A stretch of DNA of 64,000 nt from Burkholderia arboris (GTDB lineage Bacteria; Pseudomonadota; Gammaproteobacteria; Burkholderiales; Burkholderiaceae): the NCBI RefSeq assembly GCF_902499125.1, contig NZ_CABVPX010000010.1, positions 1-64,000 on the forward strand, read 5' to 3'. The position numbers and the translations under genes are program-made. The notes under the pieces were generated by a model. The model worked only from the letters and a program-made list of their open reading frames with translations, was not told the origin of the DNA and searched no databases. Shown in pieces: positions 34,098 through 42,431 of the stretch (position 1 is the first letter of the stretch; each line of letters starts with the position of its first letter).

Positions 34098-35657
34098 TTA
34101 CCGGTCGACGTGCGGGCCGGTCTCGTCGCCGAGACCGAGCTTGCCGGGGTTGAGGATGTGTTTCGGATCGAGCGCGCGCTTCACCGTCTGCAGCACCGGG
34201 AACGCCGTGCCCAGCGAATCGCGCAGGTACGGCGAACGCAGCAGCCCGACGCCGTGGTGATGACTCAACGCTGCATTGTATTGGATCAGCACCGCGTTTG
34301 CCGCGTCCCATGCGGCGCGGTACCACGCGGCCCGCTCGGCCACCGCGACGTCGCCGCGCAGCGAGAAATACAGGCACGCGCCGTCCGCGTATGCATGCGA
34401 CTGGTGCGCGGATCCGGCCAGCGTGCCCGGCACCGCCTGCAGCGCGGCCACCACGTCGCGATAGATCGCCGCGAGATCGCGCCAGCGGCCGCACATCTCC
34501 AGCGTGTCGGCCACGAAGCCCGGGCTGCGCTTGAAGCCTTCCGCGCTCTTGCCGGTCAGGTAGCGTGTGTCGAGCCACTTCTCGAAGATCGCGTCGCCGT
34601 CGAGCTTGCGCCCGCTTTCCTCGCCGACGCGTGCGCCGATCGCCATCACGGCGTCGACCATCTCGCGCGCGCCTTCGTCGGCGATCAGCAGCACGTTCGT
34701 GTCGGGCAGGCCGAACTGCACGCCGCTCTCGAGCGCGTCGTAGAGCCGCAGTGCCGCCGGGTTCGCACCGCGTTGCAGGATCTCGCGGCACGCGTCGAGG
34801 CCGGCCGCGAACGTGTCGAAGCCGTACGCGATCGCGCGGCCGTAATCGGGCAGCCGATGCAGCTTCAGGCGCGCACGCACGATGATGCCGAGCGTCCCTT
34901 CGCTGCCGATGAACAGTTGCTGCAGATCCGGGCCGACCGCCGCGCGCGAATAGCCGCCGAGCGTGACGAGGCTGCCGTCCGCAAGCACCACGTCCATCCC
35001 GAACACCATGTCCTCGATCTTGCCGTAGCGCGTCGACAGTTGCCCCGCGCCGCGGCATGCAATCCAGCCGCCCACCGTGCTGATCCCGAACGATGACGGC
35101 CAGTGCCCCATCGTCAGCCCGTGTTCGCGTTGCAGCGTGTCCTCGAACACGTCGCCGAACATCCCGGCTTCGACGTCGACGATCTGGCTCTCGGTGTCGA
35201 CACCGATCAGCCGGTTCAGCCCGCACACGTCGAGCACGATGCCGCCGCGCACCGGCAGCGCCGCGCCCGTCACGTTGCTGCGGCCGGCGGACGCCGTCAC
35301 CGGAATCGTCGCCGCGTGCGCGATGCGCATCACGGCCTGCACCTGCTCGACCGTCGACACGCGCACGACGACCGCATGCGGCGTCGCCGGCCGGCCGCCC
35401 GTTTCCGCGACCATCGACGCGGCCCACCAGTCGCGGGTCCACGCGACGACGTCGGCCGGCTGCGCGAGCACCTCGTCGGCCACCGCGCGCAGTGCGTCGA
35501 CCTGCTGCGGCGATACCGCGACCGGCGCGCGCTGCATGCCGGCCTCGACAGGCGCGCCGCCGGCCGCCAGGTTCAGCGAGTATGGCGGCGGCGTATGCGC
35601 GCCGACGACGTAGTTACCGCGGTTGTAGCCGCGCTTGATGGCTTCCTTGCTGATCAT
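34098..35657 (-). CDS. AGPS-like FAD-binding oxidase
   Basis: The protein has 519 residues with a PCMH/FAD_binding_4 domain in the N-terminal half (HAVVVRVSTVEQVQAVMRIA, then GIVLDVCGLNRLIGVDTESQ and GISTVGGWIACRGAGQLSTR). The C-terminal cap domain contains NAALSHHHGVGLLRSPY and ends DPKHILNPGKLGLG. The three-His motif HHHG is characteristic of alkyldihydroxyacetonephosphate synthase. It may therefore act on a dihydroxyacetone-phosphate or glycerol-phosphate derivative, in line with the GlpD-like neighbour, rather than on lactate. It overlaps the dehydrogenase stop in ATGA and has its own Shine-Dalgarno (GGGAGAACACGG). Confidence 0.82.
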   Translation of the reverse strand: MISKEAIKRGYNRGNYVVGAHTPPPYSLNLAAGGAPVEAGMQRAPVAVSPQQVDALRAVADEVLAQPADVVAWTRDWWAASMVAETGGRPATPHAVVVRVSTVEQVQAVMRIAHAATIPVTASAGRSNVTGAALPVRGGIVLDVCGLNRLIGVDTESQIVDVEAGMFGDVFEDTLQREHGLTMGHWPSSFGISTVGGWIACRGAGQLSTRYGKIEDMVFGMDVVLADGSLVTLGGYSRAAVGPDLQQLFIGSEGTLGIIVRARLKLHRLPDYGRAIAYGFDTFAAGLDACREILQRGANPAALRLYDALESGVQFGLPDTNVLLIADEGAREMVDAVMAIGARVGEESGRKLDGDAIFEKWLDTRYLTGKSAEGFKRSPGFVADTLEMCGRWRDLAAIYRDVVAALQAVPGTLAGSAHQSHAYADGACLYFSLRGDVAVAERAAWYRAAWDAANAVLIQYNAALSHHHGVGLLRSPYLRDSLGTAFPVLQTVKRALDPKHILNPGKLGLGDETGPHVDR

Positions 35658-37333
35658 CCGTGTTCTCCCATGAGGATGGCTTTTTCGAGTGCGATGGCGG
35701 CGACGTAGTCGCGCACCTGGCTGGCGACGGCCGCATCGGACAAGCCGAGCTCCGCCTGAAGGATCGCGCCGACGCGCGGCGCCGCGCGTGCCGACGCATC
35801 GCGCGCCATCAGCCGCGCGCGGGTGCGGCGCGACAGCACGTCGTCGACGCTGCGCGCGAATTCGTGACGCACCGCATAGAGCACTTCCGCTTCGCTGTAC
35901 GGCAGCCCTTCGACGATCGGCGCGAGCAGCGACGGCGCCGCATCGGCGAGATCGCCGACGAAGCGCGCCTCGGTGCCGTAGCGTTCGCCGAGATGCGCGG
36001 CAAGCCCGCCCGATGCGACGATCGCCTGCGGGTCGTAGCCGGCCGCGCCGAGCAGGTAGGCCGATTTCGTGCGGCAGCGTGCGCGGCGGCCGAGCAGCTT
36101 GCCGACCGTATCGATCGTCTGCTCGGCCATGTGCCGCGACGTCGTCAGCTTGCCGCCGACGATCGTCACGAGCCCGTCGGGCGCGACGTGAATCTCGTGA
36201 TTGCGCTTCATCTCGATCGTCTTGCCGCCCGGCGGCCCGACGAGCGGCCGGCATCCGGCGATGCTGCCGACCACGTCGTCCGCGCTCAGGTCGGTCTTCA
36301 GCGCGGAACGCGCGCCGTCCAGCAGGAAATCGAGTTCCTGCCGCGTGCAGTGCACGTCGTCGAGATCGCCGTCGTAGTCCTCGTCGGTCGTGCCGAGATA
36401 CGACACGTTGCCCCAGCGCGTGATCGTCGCGCGGCGGTTGCGGCCCGGCACGGGGATCGTCACCGTGCAGTCGTTGCGGATCTTCAGCCACGGGATCGCG
36501 ACATGCACGCCCTTCGCGGGCCGCACCTGCAACGCGGGCGCATCGCCCTTGCGCGCGCCGGTCCAGTCGCGCAGCCAGACGCCGGTCGCCATCACGACCA
36601 CCCGCGCCCGCACGCGCCGTTCGCGGCCGTCGGCATGCACGATCGCGCCGTCGACCTTGCCGTGGCCGTCGCGCGTCAGCTCGACCACGCGCGCGTGGTT
36701 TGCGACCGCCGCGCCATGAAACGCGGCCGTGCGCACCAGGTTCAGCGTCAGGCGCGCATCGTCGACTCGCGCGTCGAAGTACAGGAAGCCGCCCGTCAGG
36801 TGGGTTTCGTTGAAGGTCGGGCAATGGGACAGCACCTCGGCCTTGGTCAGCTTCTGGTGCAGGATGCCCTCGCGCCAGCCGCCGGCGATGTCGTAGGTCC
36901 ACAGCAGGCTTTCGAAGGCCTTCGCCAGGCGCCGGTCGAACACGCCTTCGCGCTCCATCACCGGAAACAGGAACGGCAGCCGCTGCACGAGATGGCGCGC
37001 GTTGCGCCGCAGCCGCTGCCGCTCGAGCAGCGAATGACGCACGAGCCCGAGATTGCCCTGCTCGATGTAGCGCAGCCCGCCGTGCACCATCTTCGACGAT
37101 TTCGACGACGTGCCCGACGCGAAGTCGCTCTTCTCGACGAGTGCGACGCGCAGCCCGCGCAGGCTCGCATCGAACGCCGCGTACGCACCCGTCACGCCAC
37201 CGCCGACGATCAGCACGTCGAACGTATCGGTCTCGAGTCGTGCCAGATGCTCGTCGCGGTTCACGCGCAACGGTTCCGTGCCCGTCATGCCGGCCCGGTC
37301 CGTCCGGGGTTTTCTGGATGGCAAAAACATCAT
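35654..37333 (-). CDS. GlpD-like FAD-dependent glycerol-3-phosphate dehydrogenase
   Basis: The 559-residue flavoprotein starts its FAD domain with FDVLIVGGGVTGAYAAFDAS near residue 38, followed by SGTSSKSSKMVHGGLRYIEQ, the GlpD family core. PAKGVHVAIPW and the C-terminal DAO_C region (GERYGTEARFVGDLADAAPS) also match. It should oxidise glycerol-3-phosphate, or a similar polyol phosphate, to the ketone at the membrane, passing electrons to quinone. The ATG at 37333 follows GGAGAACGACCAGC. MTGTEPLR at 37288 is an alternative start. A second, housekeeping GlpD may exist elsewhere, so the substrate could differ. Confidence 0.85.
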   Translation of the reverse strand: MMFLPSRKPRTDRAGMTGTEPLRVNRDEHLARLETDTFDVLIVGGGVTGAYAAFDASLRGLRVALVEKSDFASGTSSKSSKMVHGGLRYIEQGNLGLVRHSLLERQRLRRNARHLVQRLPFLFPVMEREGVFDRRLAKAFESLLWTYDIAGGWREGILHQKLTKAEVLSHCPTFNETHLTGGFLYFDARVDDARLTLNLVRTAAFHGAAVANHARVVELTRDGHGKVDGAIVHADGRERRVRARVVVMATGVWLRDWTGARKGDAPALQVRPAKGVHVAIPWLKIRNDCTVTIPVPGRNRRATITRWGNVSYLGTTDEDYDGDLDDVHCTRQELDFLLDGARSALKTDLSADDVVGSIAGCRPLVGPPGGKTIEMKRNHEIHVAPDGLVTIVGGKLTTSRHMAEQTIDTVGKLLGRRARCRTKSAYLLGAAGYDPQAIVASGGLAAHLGERYGTEARFVGDLADAAPSLLAPIVEGLPYSEAEVLYAVRHEFARSVDDVLSRRTRARLMARDASARAAPRVGAILQAELGLSDAAVASQVRDYVAAIALEKAILMGEHG

Positions 37334-37351
37334 GCTGGTCGTTCTCCGTGC

Positions 37352-38893
37352 TTACGCATGAGCAAAATCGGCCGCGTGCGCGAGCTCGGACGCGATCCGC
37401 GCGTGCCAGGCCGCGCGCCGGCGCTGCCGGCTGTCCGCATCGATCGAGGGTTCGAACACGGCGTCGGTGACGAGCGTCGCGCGGGCCGCGTCGAGCGAAT
37501 CCCACAGCAACCCCGATGCACCCGCGAGGAATGCCGCGCCACGCAGGCTCGCGCGGTCGCCTTCGCGCATCCGGCGCACCGGCACGCCGCTCACGTCGGC
37601 CTGGATCTGCAGCAGCGTGTCGCTGCCCGCGAGGCCGCCGCCGACGATCAGCTCGGACACGTCGGCCCGCGCGACCGCCTGGTTGGCTTCCATGCACGAT
37701 GCAACCGAATGCGCGATGCCTTCGAGCACCGCATAGGCGACCTCCGCCTGTGTCGTCGCGATCGAGATGCCCGACAGCAACGCACGCGCGTTCGGCTCCA
37801 TCCGCGGCACGCGCAGGCCCGTGAGCGCCGGCACGAACGTCACCCCGCGCGCCGACTGCACGGTGCCCGCCAGCGCGCTGATCTGCGCGGGATCGTCGAA
37901 CCAGCGCAGCTTTTCGCAGACCCAGCGCAAGGCCGATCCGGTCGTCGCGACAAAGGTTTCGAGCGAGTAATGCGACACGCCGCCGTGCCGCCGTGCAGTC
38001 ATCGCGAGCGTGCCGTCGTGCGCGTGACCGGGTTGCGCATGCGATCCGGCGTCCGGGCGCGCCGTACCCGTCAGCAGGTCGACGAAGCTGCCGGTGCCGT
38101 GCACGCACATCGCCTGCCCGCGCTCGACGCAGCCGAGGCCGACCGCCCCCGCGAACTGGTCGCCCGCGCACGCGAGAATCGGCACGTCGATGCCGAGCAC
38201 GTCCTCGCGCGTGCGGCCGAACGCGTCGGCATCCTCGCGCAGCGCGGGCAGCAGCTCGCGCGGAAAGCCGAGCGCATCGAGCCACGGGTCGAAGTAGCGG
38301 TGTTCGCCGAGCCGGTACGCACTCGCGGAAGTTGCGTTGGTCGGCGTCGTCACGCACGCGCGCGCATCGGACAGATGCCACAGCAGCCACGTATCGATCG
38401 TGCCGAACGCGAGACAGCCGGCGCGCTGCGCGTCGGCCGCCGCCTGCGACGTGCGCAACTGGTGCACGGCCCACAGATACGGCGAGCGCACGCCCGCCGG
38501 CCGCCCGACCTGCGGCACCAGCACGCGGTCCCAGTCGGCCGCGAGACGGTCGAGCTCGTCGGCATGACGCGTGTCCTGCCAGACCATCGCGGGCACGAGC
38601 GCGCGCCCGGTCCGCGTGTCCCACAGCACGGCGGTCGCACGCTGCGTCGCGAGCGCCAGCGCGACGATGCGCACACCCTGCTCATGCGCATGGGCAAGCG
38701 TCGCGCGGCAGACCGCGAGCGTCTTGTCGAGGATCGCGTTCGCGTCCTGTTCGACGACGCCGGGCCGCGGGCTGTCGACCGACAGCGGCAGGTATTCCAG
38801 GCACGACACGTGTCCGCTCGCGTCGACGAGCGCGGCGCGCGTGCCGGACGTGCCTTCGTCGATCGCGAGAATGGCGTTTCGGGTTTCGGTCAT
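37352..38893 (-). CDS. Divergent FGGY-family (glycerol kinase-like) kinase
   Basis: The protein has 513 residues of FGGY kinase type. The ATP-site start is AILAIDEGTSGTRAALVD, where authentic glycerol kinases usually read DQGTTS and R. Other blocks fit GlpK: MVWQDTRHADELDRLAADWD, GTIDTWLLWHLSD, ACAGDQFAGAVGLGCVERGQ and LIVGGGLAGSDTLLQIQADV. It most likely phosphorylates glycerol or a related polyol after uptake by the MFS permease, giving the substrate of the next enzyme, but the deviations leave this open. Start codons overlap the permease stop (ATGA), and the dehydrogenase begins 18 bp downstream. Confidence 0.82.
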   Translation of the reverse strand: MTETRNAILAIDEGTSGTRAALVDASGHVSCLEYLPLSVDSPRPGVVEQDANAILDKTLAVCRATLAHAHEQGVRIVALALATQRATAVLWDTRTGRALVPAMVWQDTRHADELDRLAADWDRVLVPQVGRPAGVRSPYLWAVHQLRTSQAAADAQRAGCLAFGTIDTWLLWHLSDARACVTTPTNATSASAYRLGEHRYFDPWLDALGFPRELLPALREDADAFGRTREDVLGIDVPILACAGDQFAGAVGLGCVERGQAMCVHGTGSFVDLLTGTARPDAGSHAQPGHAHDGTLAMTARRHGGVSHYSLETFVATTGSALRWVCEKLRWFDDPAQISALAGTVQSARGVTFVPALTGLRVPRMEPNARALLSGISIATTQAEVAYAVLEGIAHSVASCMEANQAVARADVSELIVGGGLAGSDTLLQIQADVSGVPVRRMREGDRASLRGAAFLAGASGLLWDSLDAARATLVTDAVFEPSIDADSRQRRRAAWHARIASELAHAADFAHA

Positions 38894-40353
38894 CGCTGCG
38901 TTTTCTCGATGGCGGGTTTCAGGAAGGCCGACGCGGTGCGCGCGTCTTCGCCGAAGTGCGGCGCGTCGGGTTCGTTGTCGGGATTGATCGTCGTGCGGGT
39001 TGGATCCCAGCGGATCGCGAAGCAGATCGCGCTGGCCACGCACGGCACGATCGCGAGAATCAGGAACGTGTGCTCGAGGCCGTAGCGCGCACGAAACAGC
39101 GGAAAGACCAGCAGGCCGAGCGCCGCGCCGATCGACCCGAGCGCGCCGACGATGCCGTTCGCGCCCGCCCGCAGCTCGCCGCGAAACGACAGCGACGACA
39201 GGCTCTTGCCGTTCGCGCCGGGGCCGGCCGAGTGGAACAGGATGAACAGCGACGGCACGACCACCGACAGCCACAGCGGCATGCGCGCATGAAACAGCCC
39301 GAGCGCAACCAGCATCGCGCAGACCGCCGCGAAGCCGAATGCCGACGCACGACGCAGGCCGGCACGGCGGCCGACCGCCGACGACGAGAAGCCGCCAACG
39401 ATCCCGAACAGGTTGAACACGAGCGCGCCGAGCGTCGCGTAGACGAAATCCTTGCCGAACAGCGCGGCGCTGATCAGCGGCAGATACCAGCCGATCGCGA
39501 AGTATTCGATCGACTGGCCGATCTGCACGGTCGCGGCCAGGATCGTGCGCGGCAGGTAGACGCCGCGGAAGATCAGCAGCACGTTCGCGAGGCCGCGCGT
39601 GGCCGGATTGACGACCGGCGTGCGTTCATGCGCAGGCGCGGCGATGAATCCCTGCCCGTAGATGCGTGTCATCGCGCGCGCCGCATCGTCGAGCCGCGCC
39701 TTGCGTGCGAGCCAGATCGGGCTTTCGACGAGGTACGCGCATTGCAGCGCGAGGATCGCGACGCCGAATACCGCGGTGGCCGCCACCGAGTAGCGCCAGA
39801 TCGAATCGCCGACCTGCCACGCATGAAACAGCAGCGCGAGCAGCAGGTTCAGGCAGACGGCCGTGTACCACATGCCCTGCCAGGTATTGAGCCGGCTCTT
39901 CAGGCGGCCCGGCGTGAACTCCGCGAGCATCGCCATCGCGATCGCGAAGTCGATTCCGTACGCCATCCCGACGAAGAAGCGGCCCGCGAGAATCGCGTTG
40001 AAATCCGGTGCGAACACCACCAGCAGTGCACCGATCACCGACAGCAGCTTCGCGGCGATCAGCGGCCGCACACGGCCCCACCGGTCGGCCATCCAGCCGC
40101 CGATCGGGTTGAACGCGATCGCGACCCACGATGCGAACGACGTCATCCATGCGACCTGCGCGGCCGACAGATTCAATTCGTGTGTCATCGGCCCAAGGCC
40201 GGCGCTCAGTGCCGAGTTGGAAAATGCGTCGAGAAACAGCCCGCCGAGCGACAGCCACCAGACGAGCCCCGCCCTGCCCGTGATACCGGGGCGCGCGTCG
40301 AGAAAGGAGATGACGTCTTCAATGCCATGAAGCTTGACTGCGATCGTTTGCAC
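38890..40353 (-). CDS. MFS permease, first gene of polyol-phosphate operon
   Basis: This is a 487-residue transporter of the sugar-porter-like MFS group: GGLFLDAFSNSALSAGL (helix 1), IGGWMADRWGRVRPLIAAKL (motif A between helices 2 and 3), then GRFFVGMAYGIDFAIAMAML and EFTPGRLKSRLNTWQGMWYT. I chose the GTG at 40353, because GGAGG stands 5 nt before it. The longer frame to an ATG at 40413 runs through an operator-like palindrome and lacks a ribosome site. It overlaps the kinase gene in ATGA and probably imports the polyol used by the operon. Confidence 0.85.
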   Translation of the reverse strand: MQTIAVKLHGIEDVISFLDARPGITGRAGLVWWLSLGGLFLDAFSNSALSAGLGPMTHELNLSAAQVAWMTSFASWVAIAFNPIGGWMADRWGRVRPLIAAKLLSVIGALLVVFAPDFNAILAGRFFVGMAYGIDFAIAMAMLAEFTPGRLKSRLNTWQGMWYTAVCLNLLLALLFHAWQVGDSIWRYSVAATAVFGVAILALQCAYLVESPIWLARKARLDDAARAMTRIYGQGFIAAPAHERTPVVNPATRGLANVLLIFRGVYLPRTILAATVQIGQSIEYFAIGWYLPLISAALFGKDFVYATLGALVFNLFGIVGGFSSSAVGRRAGLRRASAFGFAAVCAMLVALGLFHARMPLWLSVVVPSLFILFHSAGPGANGKSLSSLSFRGELRAGANGIVGALGSIGAALGLLVFPLFRARYGLEHTFLILAIVPCVASAICFAIRWDPTRTTINPDNEPDAPHFGEDARTASAFLKPAIEKTQR

Positions 40354-40415
40354 AATCGGCCTCCGTATATTTTTTCTGTAAGAGGCTCGACATTGCAGAT
40401 GCGATCGACGCATGG

Positions 40416-40440
40416 AGAGACCATCTTACAGATAGTCTCT
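40416..40440. promoter_or_regulatory. 25-bp palindromic operator candidate upstream of the polyol-phosphate operon
   Basis: The arms AGAGAC-n-ATCT and AGAT-n-GTCTCT face each other around three central bases, matching at 20 of 20 arm positions apart from the two unpaired n positions. A partial half-site (CTGTAAGAGGCTC, 40376-40388) repeats the core CTGTAAGATGGTCTC, read on the minus strand of the palindrome. It lies 63-87 bp before the GTG start of the MFS permease, where a repressor of the operon would be expected to sit. No regulator gene is adjacent. Confidence 0.55.
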
Positions 40441-40593
40441 TATCTAGATCTGCCAGCGCAATTTACGGCGGGCAGCGCGCCTGTGTCAAGCGCGGTCGGT
40501 TGTGCGTTGCAGCGAGCGGCGCATCATCGTGTCGCGCAATCGTTGCGCCCGCAACGGCGTTCGCACGCGGGCAATGCACCGCGAACCGCGCGT

Positions 40594-41310
40594 TTACCAC
40601 GGCACGGTCCGCCCCAGGTAGTCGAGGTATTCGAGCCCGGGCCGCGCCCGCTTCGCGAGCAGCACGTCGACGAGGCCCGGCACGCTCTCTTCGATGGTCA
40701 GGCGCGCATCGGGCCCGCCAAGTTCGGTGCGGACCCAGCCGGGCGCCATCAATGCCATCGCACGACGCGGATCGGCCTGACGCGCCGCGAAGCTGCGCAT
40801 GAACTGGTTCAGCGCCGCCTTGCTGCCGCGATACACCTCGCGCATCCCGCTGACGTTGTTCGCAACGCTGCCCTGCCCCGACGACATGGCGCCGATCAGG
40901 CCTTCCGCGGTCACGAGATCCTGCAGTGTCTCGATCACGCGCATCGGCGCCAGTGCATTCGTGATCATCACGCGCACGAATTCGTCGGTCGCCACTGCGC
41001 CGATCGTCTCGTTCGGATCGTTGGTCGTCCCCGCGTTCACGAACAGCATGTCGAAGCGCCTGCCCGACAGGCGCTCGCGCAGCACGGCCAGTTGCGCGGG
41101 CTCGCAGATATCGAGCATCTCGATATCGAGCCGGCCGTCGAACCGGTCGGCCAGGTCGTGCAGCTTCGTGCGCCCCGATCCTTCGCGCACGGTACCCGTC
41201 ACGTTCCAGCCCTGGTTCAGGAAACCCTCCGCCATCGCGAGCCCCAGGCCGCGCGAGGCCGCGACGAGCAGGAGCGTGGGGACGTGTCGATTCGATTCAG
41301 TCGATTGCAT
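40594..41310 (-). CDS. Short-chain dehydrogenase/reductase (SDR) 1
   Basis: The 238-residue SDR protein has the nucleotide-binding turn LLLVAASRGLGLAMAEGFLN, in which the usual TG of TGxxxGxG is replaced by AA. The NAG-like motif is LFVNAGTTND and the active-site motif is EVYRGSKAALNQFM with the Tyr-x-x-x-Lys pair intact. After PGWV it has RTELGGPDARLTIEESVPGL, usual in small C-factor-like SDRs. It is divergent from a LysR gene 132 bp away, which is its likely regulator. Substrate unknown. Confidence 0.83.
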   Translation of the reverse strand: MQSTESNRHVPTLLLVAASRGLGLAMAEGFLNQGWNVTGTVREGSGRTKLHDLADRFDGRLDIEMLDICEPAQLAVLRERLSGRRFDMLFVNAGTTNDPNETIGAVATDEFVRVMITNALAPMRVIETLQDLVTAEGLIGAMSSGQGSVANNVSGMREVYRGSKAALNQFMRSFAARQADPRRAMALMAPGWVRTELGGPDARLTIEESVPGLVDVLLAKRARPGLEYLDYLGRTVPW

Positions 41311-41442
41311 GGTTTCCGCCTTGGTCTGGTTTCGTCATGCGGCCACTATAGGCGCGCACCACGACAGGCGCCAGACGCACCGGATGCAACCGACAGTTGC
41401 ACCGAACGCCCTGTCATTCACGCAAAAGCGTATCCTGTCCGC

Positions 41443-42420
41443 ATGGAAGACCTCGACCTGAACCTCGTCACCGCGCTCGACGCGCTGCTGTCGGAAAGCA
41501 GCGTGACCGGCGCCGCGCGGCGGCTGGGCCTGAGCACGTCCGCGATGAGCCGCACGCTCACACGGCTGCGGCTCTCCACCGGCGATCAGTTGCTCGTGCG
41601 CGCCGGGCGCAAGCTCGTGCCGACACCGCATGCCGCCGCGCTGCGCGACCGCGTGCATGCGATCGCGCTCGACGCACGCGCCGTGCTCCGGCCGGCGACG
41701 GCCGACGTCGACATCGCCACCCTCACCGCCACGTTCACCATCCGGGCGGCCGCGTCGTTCATGGAAATGCTGTCGGGTCCGGTGGTCACCGCGCTCGGCG
41801 AAGTCGCACCACACGTGCGCATCCGCTTCGTCCCGAAACCCGACCGCGATCCGCAGGCGCTGCGCGACGGGGCGATCGACCTGGAAATCGGCAAACGCGG
41901 CGACGATGCGCCCGAGCTGCACACGCGCATGCTGTTTCACGACTGGCACGTCGCGGTGGCGCGCACCGGGCACCCGCTGTTCGCATCGGCCAGGATCACG
42001 CCGGCGCGCTATGCGGCCTGCCGTCACGTGATCGCATCGCAACTCGGCGATTTCGACGGGCCGGCCGGCGACGCGACCGGCAGCGCCGGCCCGGGCCACG
42101 CCGTGCACGTCGTCGTGCCGGGCTATCCCGATGCGATGCGCGTCGCCGCCAGCACCGACCTGATCGCGCTCGTGCCGCGCTCGAGCCTCGGCAACGCGTT
42201 CTCGCCGGGACTCACGGAAGCCCTGGGGCTGCGCAGTTTCGAGATCCCGGTGCACCTGCCGGCGATCCTCGTTTCCGCGCTGTGGCATCCGCGCATGCAT
42301 GGCGACCCCGTGCATCGCCGCCTGCGCGATGCCGTCATTGCCGTCTGCCAGCGCGCGTATCCGGATTCCCGCGCGCCGCGCGCAACCGCACGCCGCGCCG
42401 GACCGCGTACCGCCGGCTGA
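41443..42420 (+). CDS. LysR family regulator, divergent from SDR 1
   Basis: This 325-residue LTTR starts LDLNLVTALDALLSESSVTG, has the helix-turn-helix ARRLGLSTSAMSRTLTRLRL, then the NodD/LinR-type effector domain (TFTIRAAASFMEMLSGPVV). This start pattern is shared by the LysR subgroup close to PcpR/NahR-like regulators. It is divergent from SDR 1 (132 bp between starts). The stop is 11 bp from that of SDR 2, which faces it. Very long open frames upstream in this phase are shadows. No clear ribosome site. Confidence 0.87.
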   Translation: MEDLDLNLVTALDALLSESSVTGAARRLGLSTSAMSRTLTRLRLSTGDQLLVRAGRKLVPTPHAAALRDRVHAIALDARAVLRPATADVDIATLTATFTIRAAASFMEMLSGPVVTALGEVAPHVRIRFVPKPDRDPQALRDGAIDLEIGKRGDDAPELHTRMLFHDWHVAVARTGHPLFASARITPARYAACRHVIASQLGDFDGPAGDATGSAGPGHAVHVVVPGYPDAMRVAASTDLIALVPRSSLGNAFSPGLTEALGLRSFEIPVHLPAILVSALWHPRMHGDPVHRRLRDAVIAVCQRAYPDSRAPRATARRAGPRTAG

Positions 42421-42431
42421 CGTCACGCGGC

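Noticed and set aside
34098..38624. A 1508-codon open frame on the minus strand
   Set aside because: Only its last 519 codons match a family. The rest is Arg/Ala-rich shadow of the kinase and dehydrogenase genes, which are coded in other phases.
35660..39085. A 1141-codon plus-strand frame antisense to glpD/glpK-like genes
   Set aside because: Composition is His/Arg/Asp-rich shadow typical of high-GC genes, with no family motif.
37993..42420. A 1475-codon open frame on the plus strand
   Set aside because: Only the last 325 codons encode the LysR protein. The upstream part is low-complexity antisense of the operon and SDR genes.
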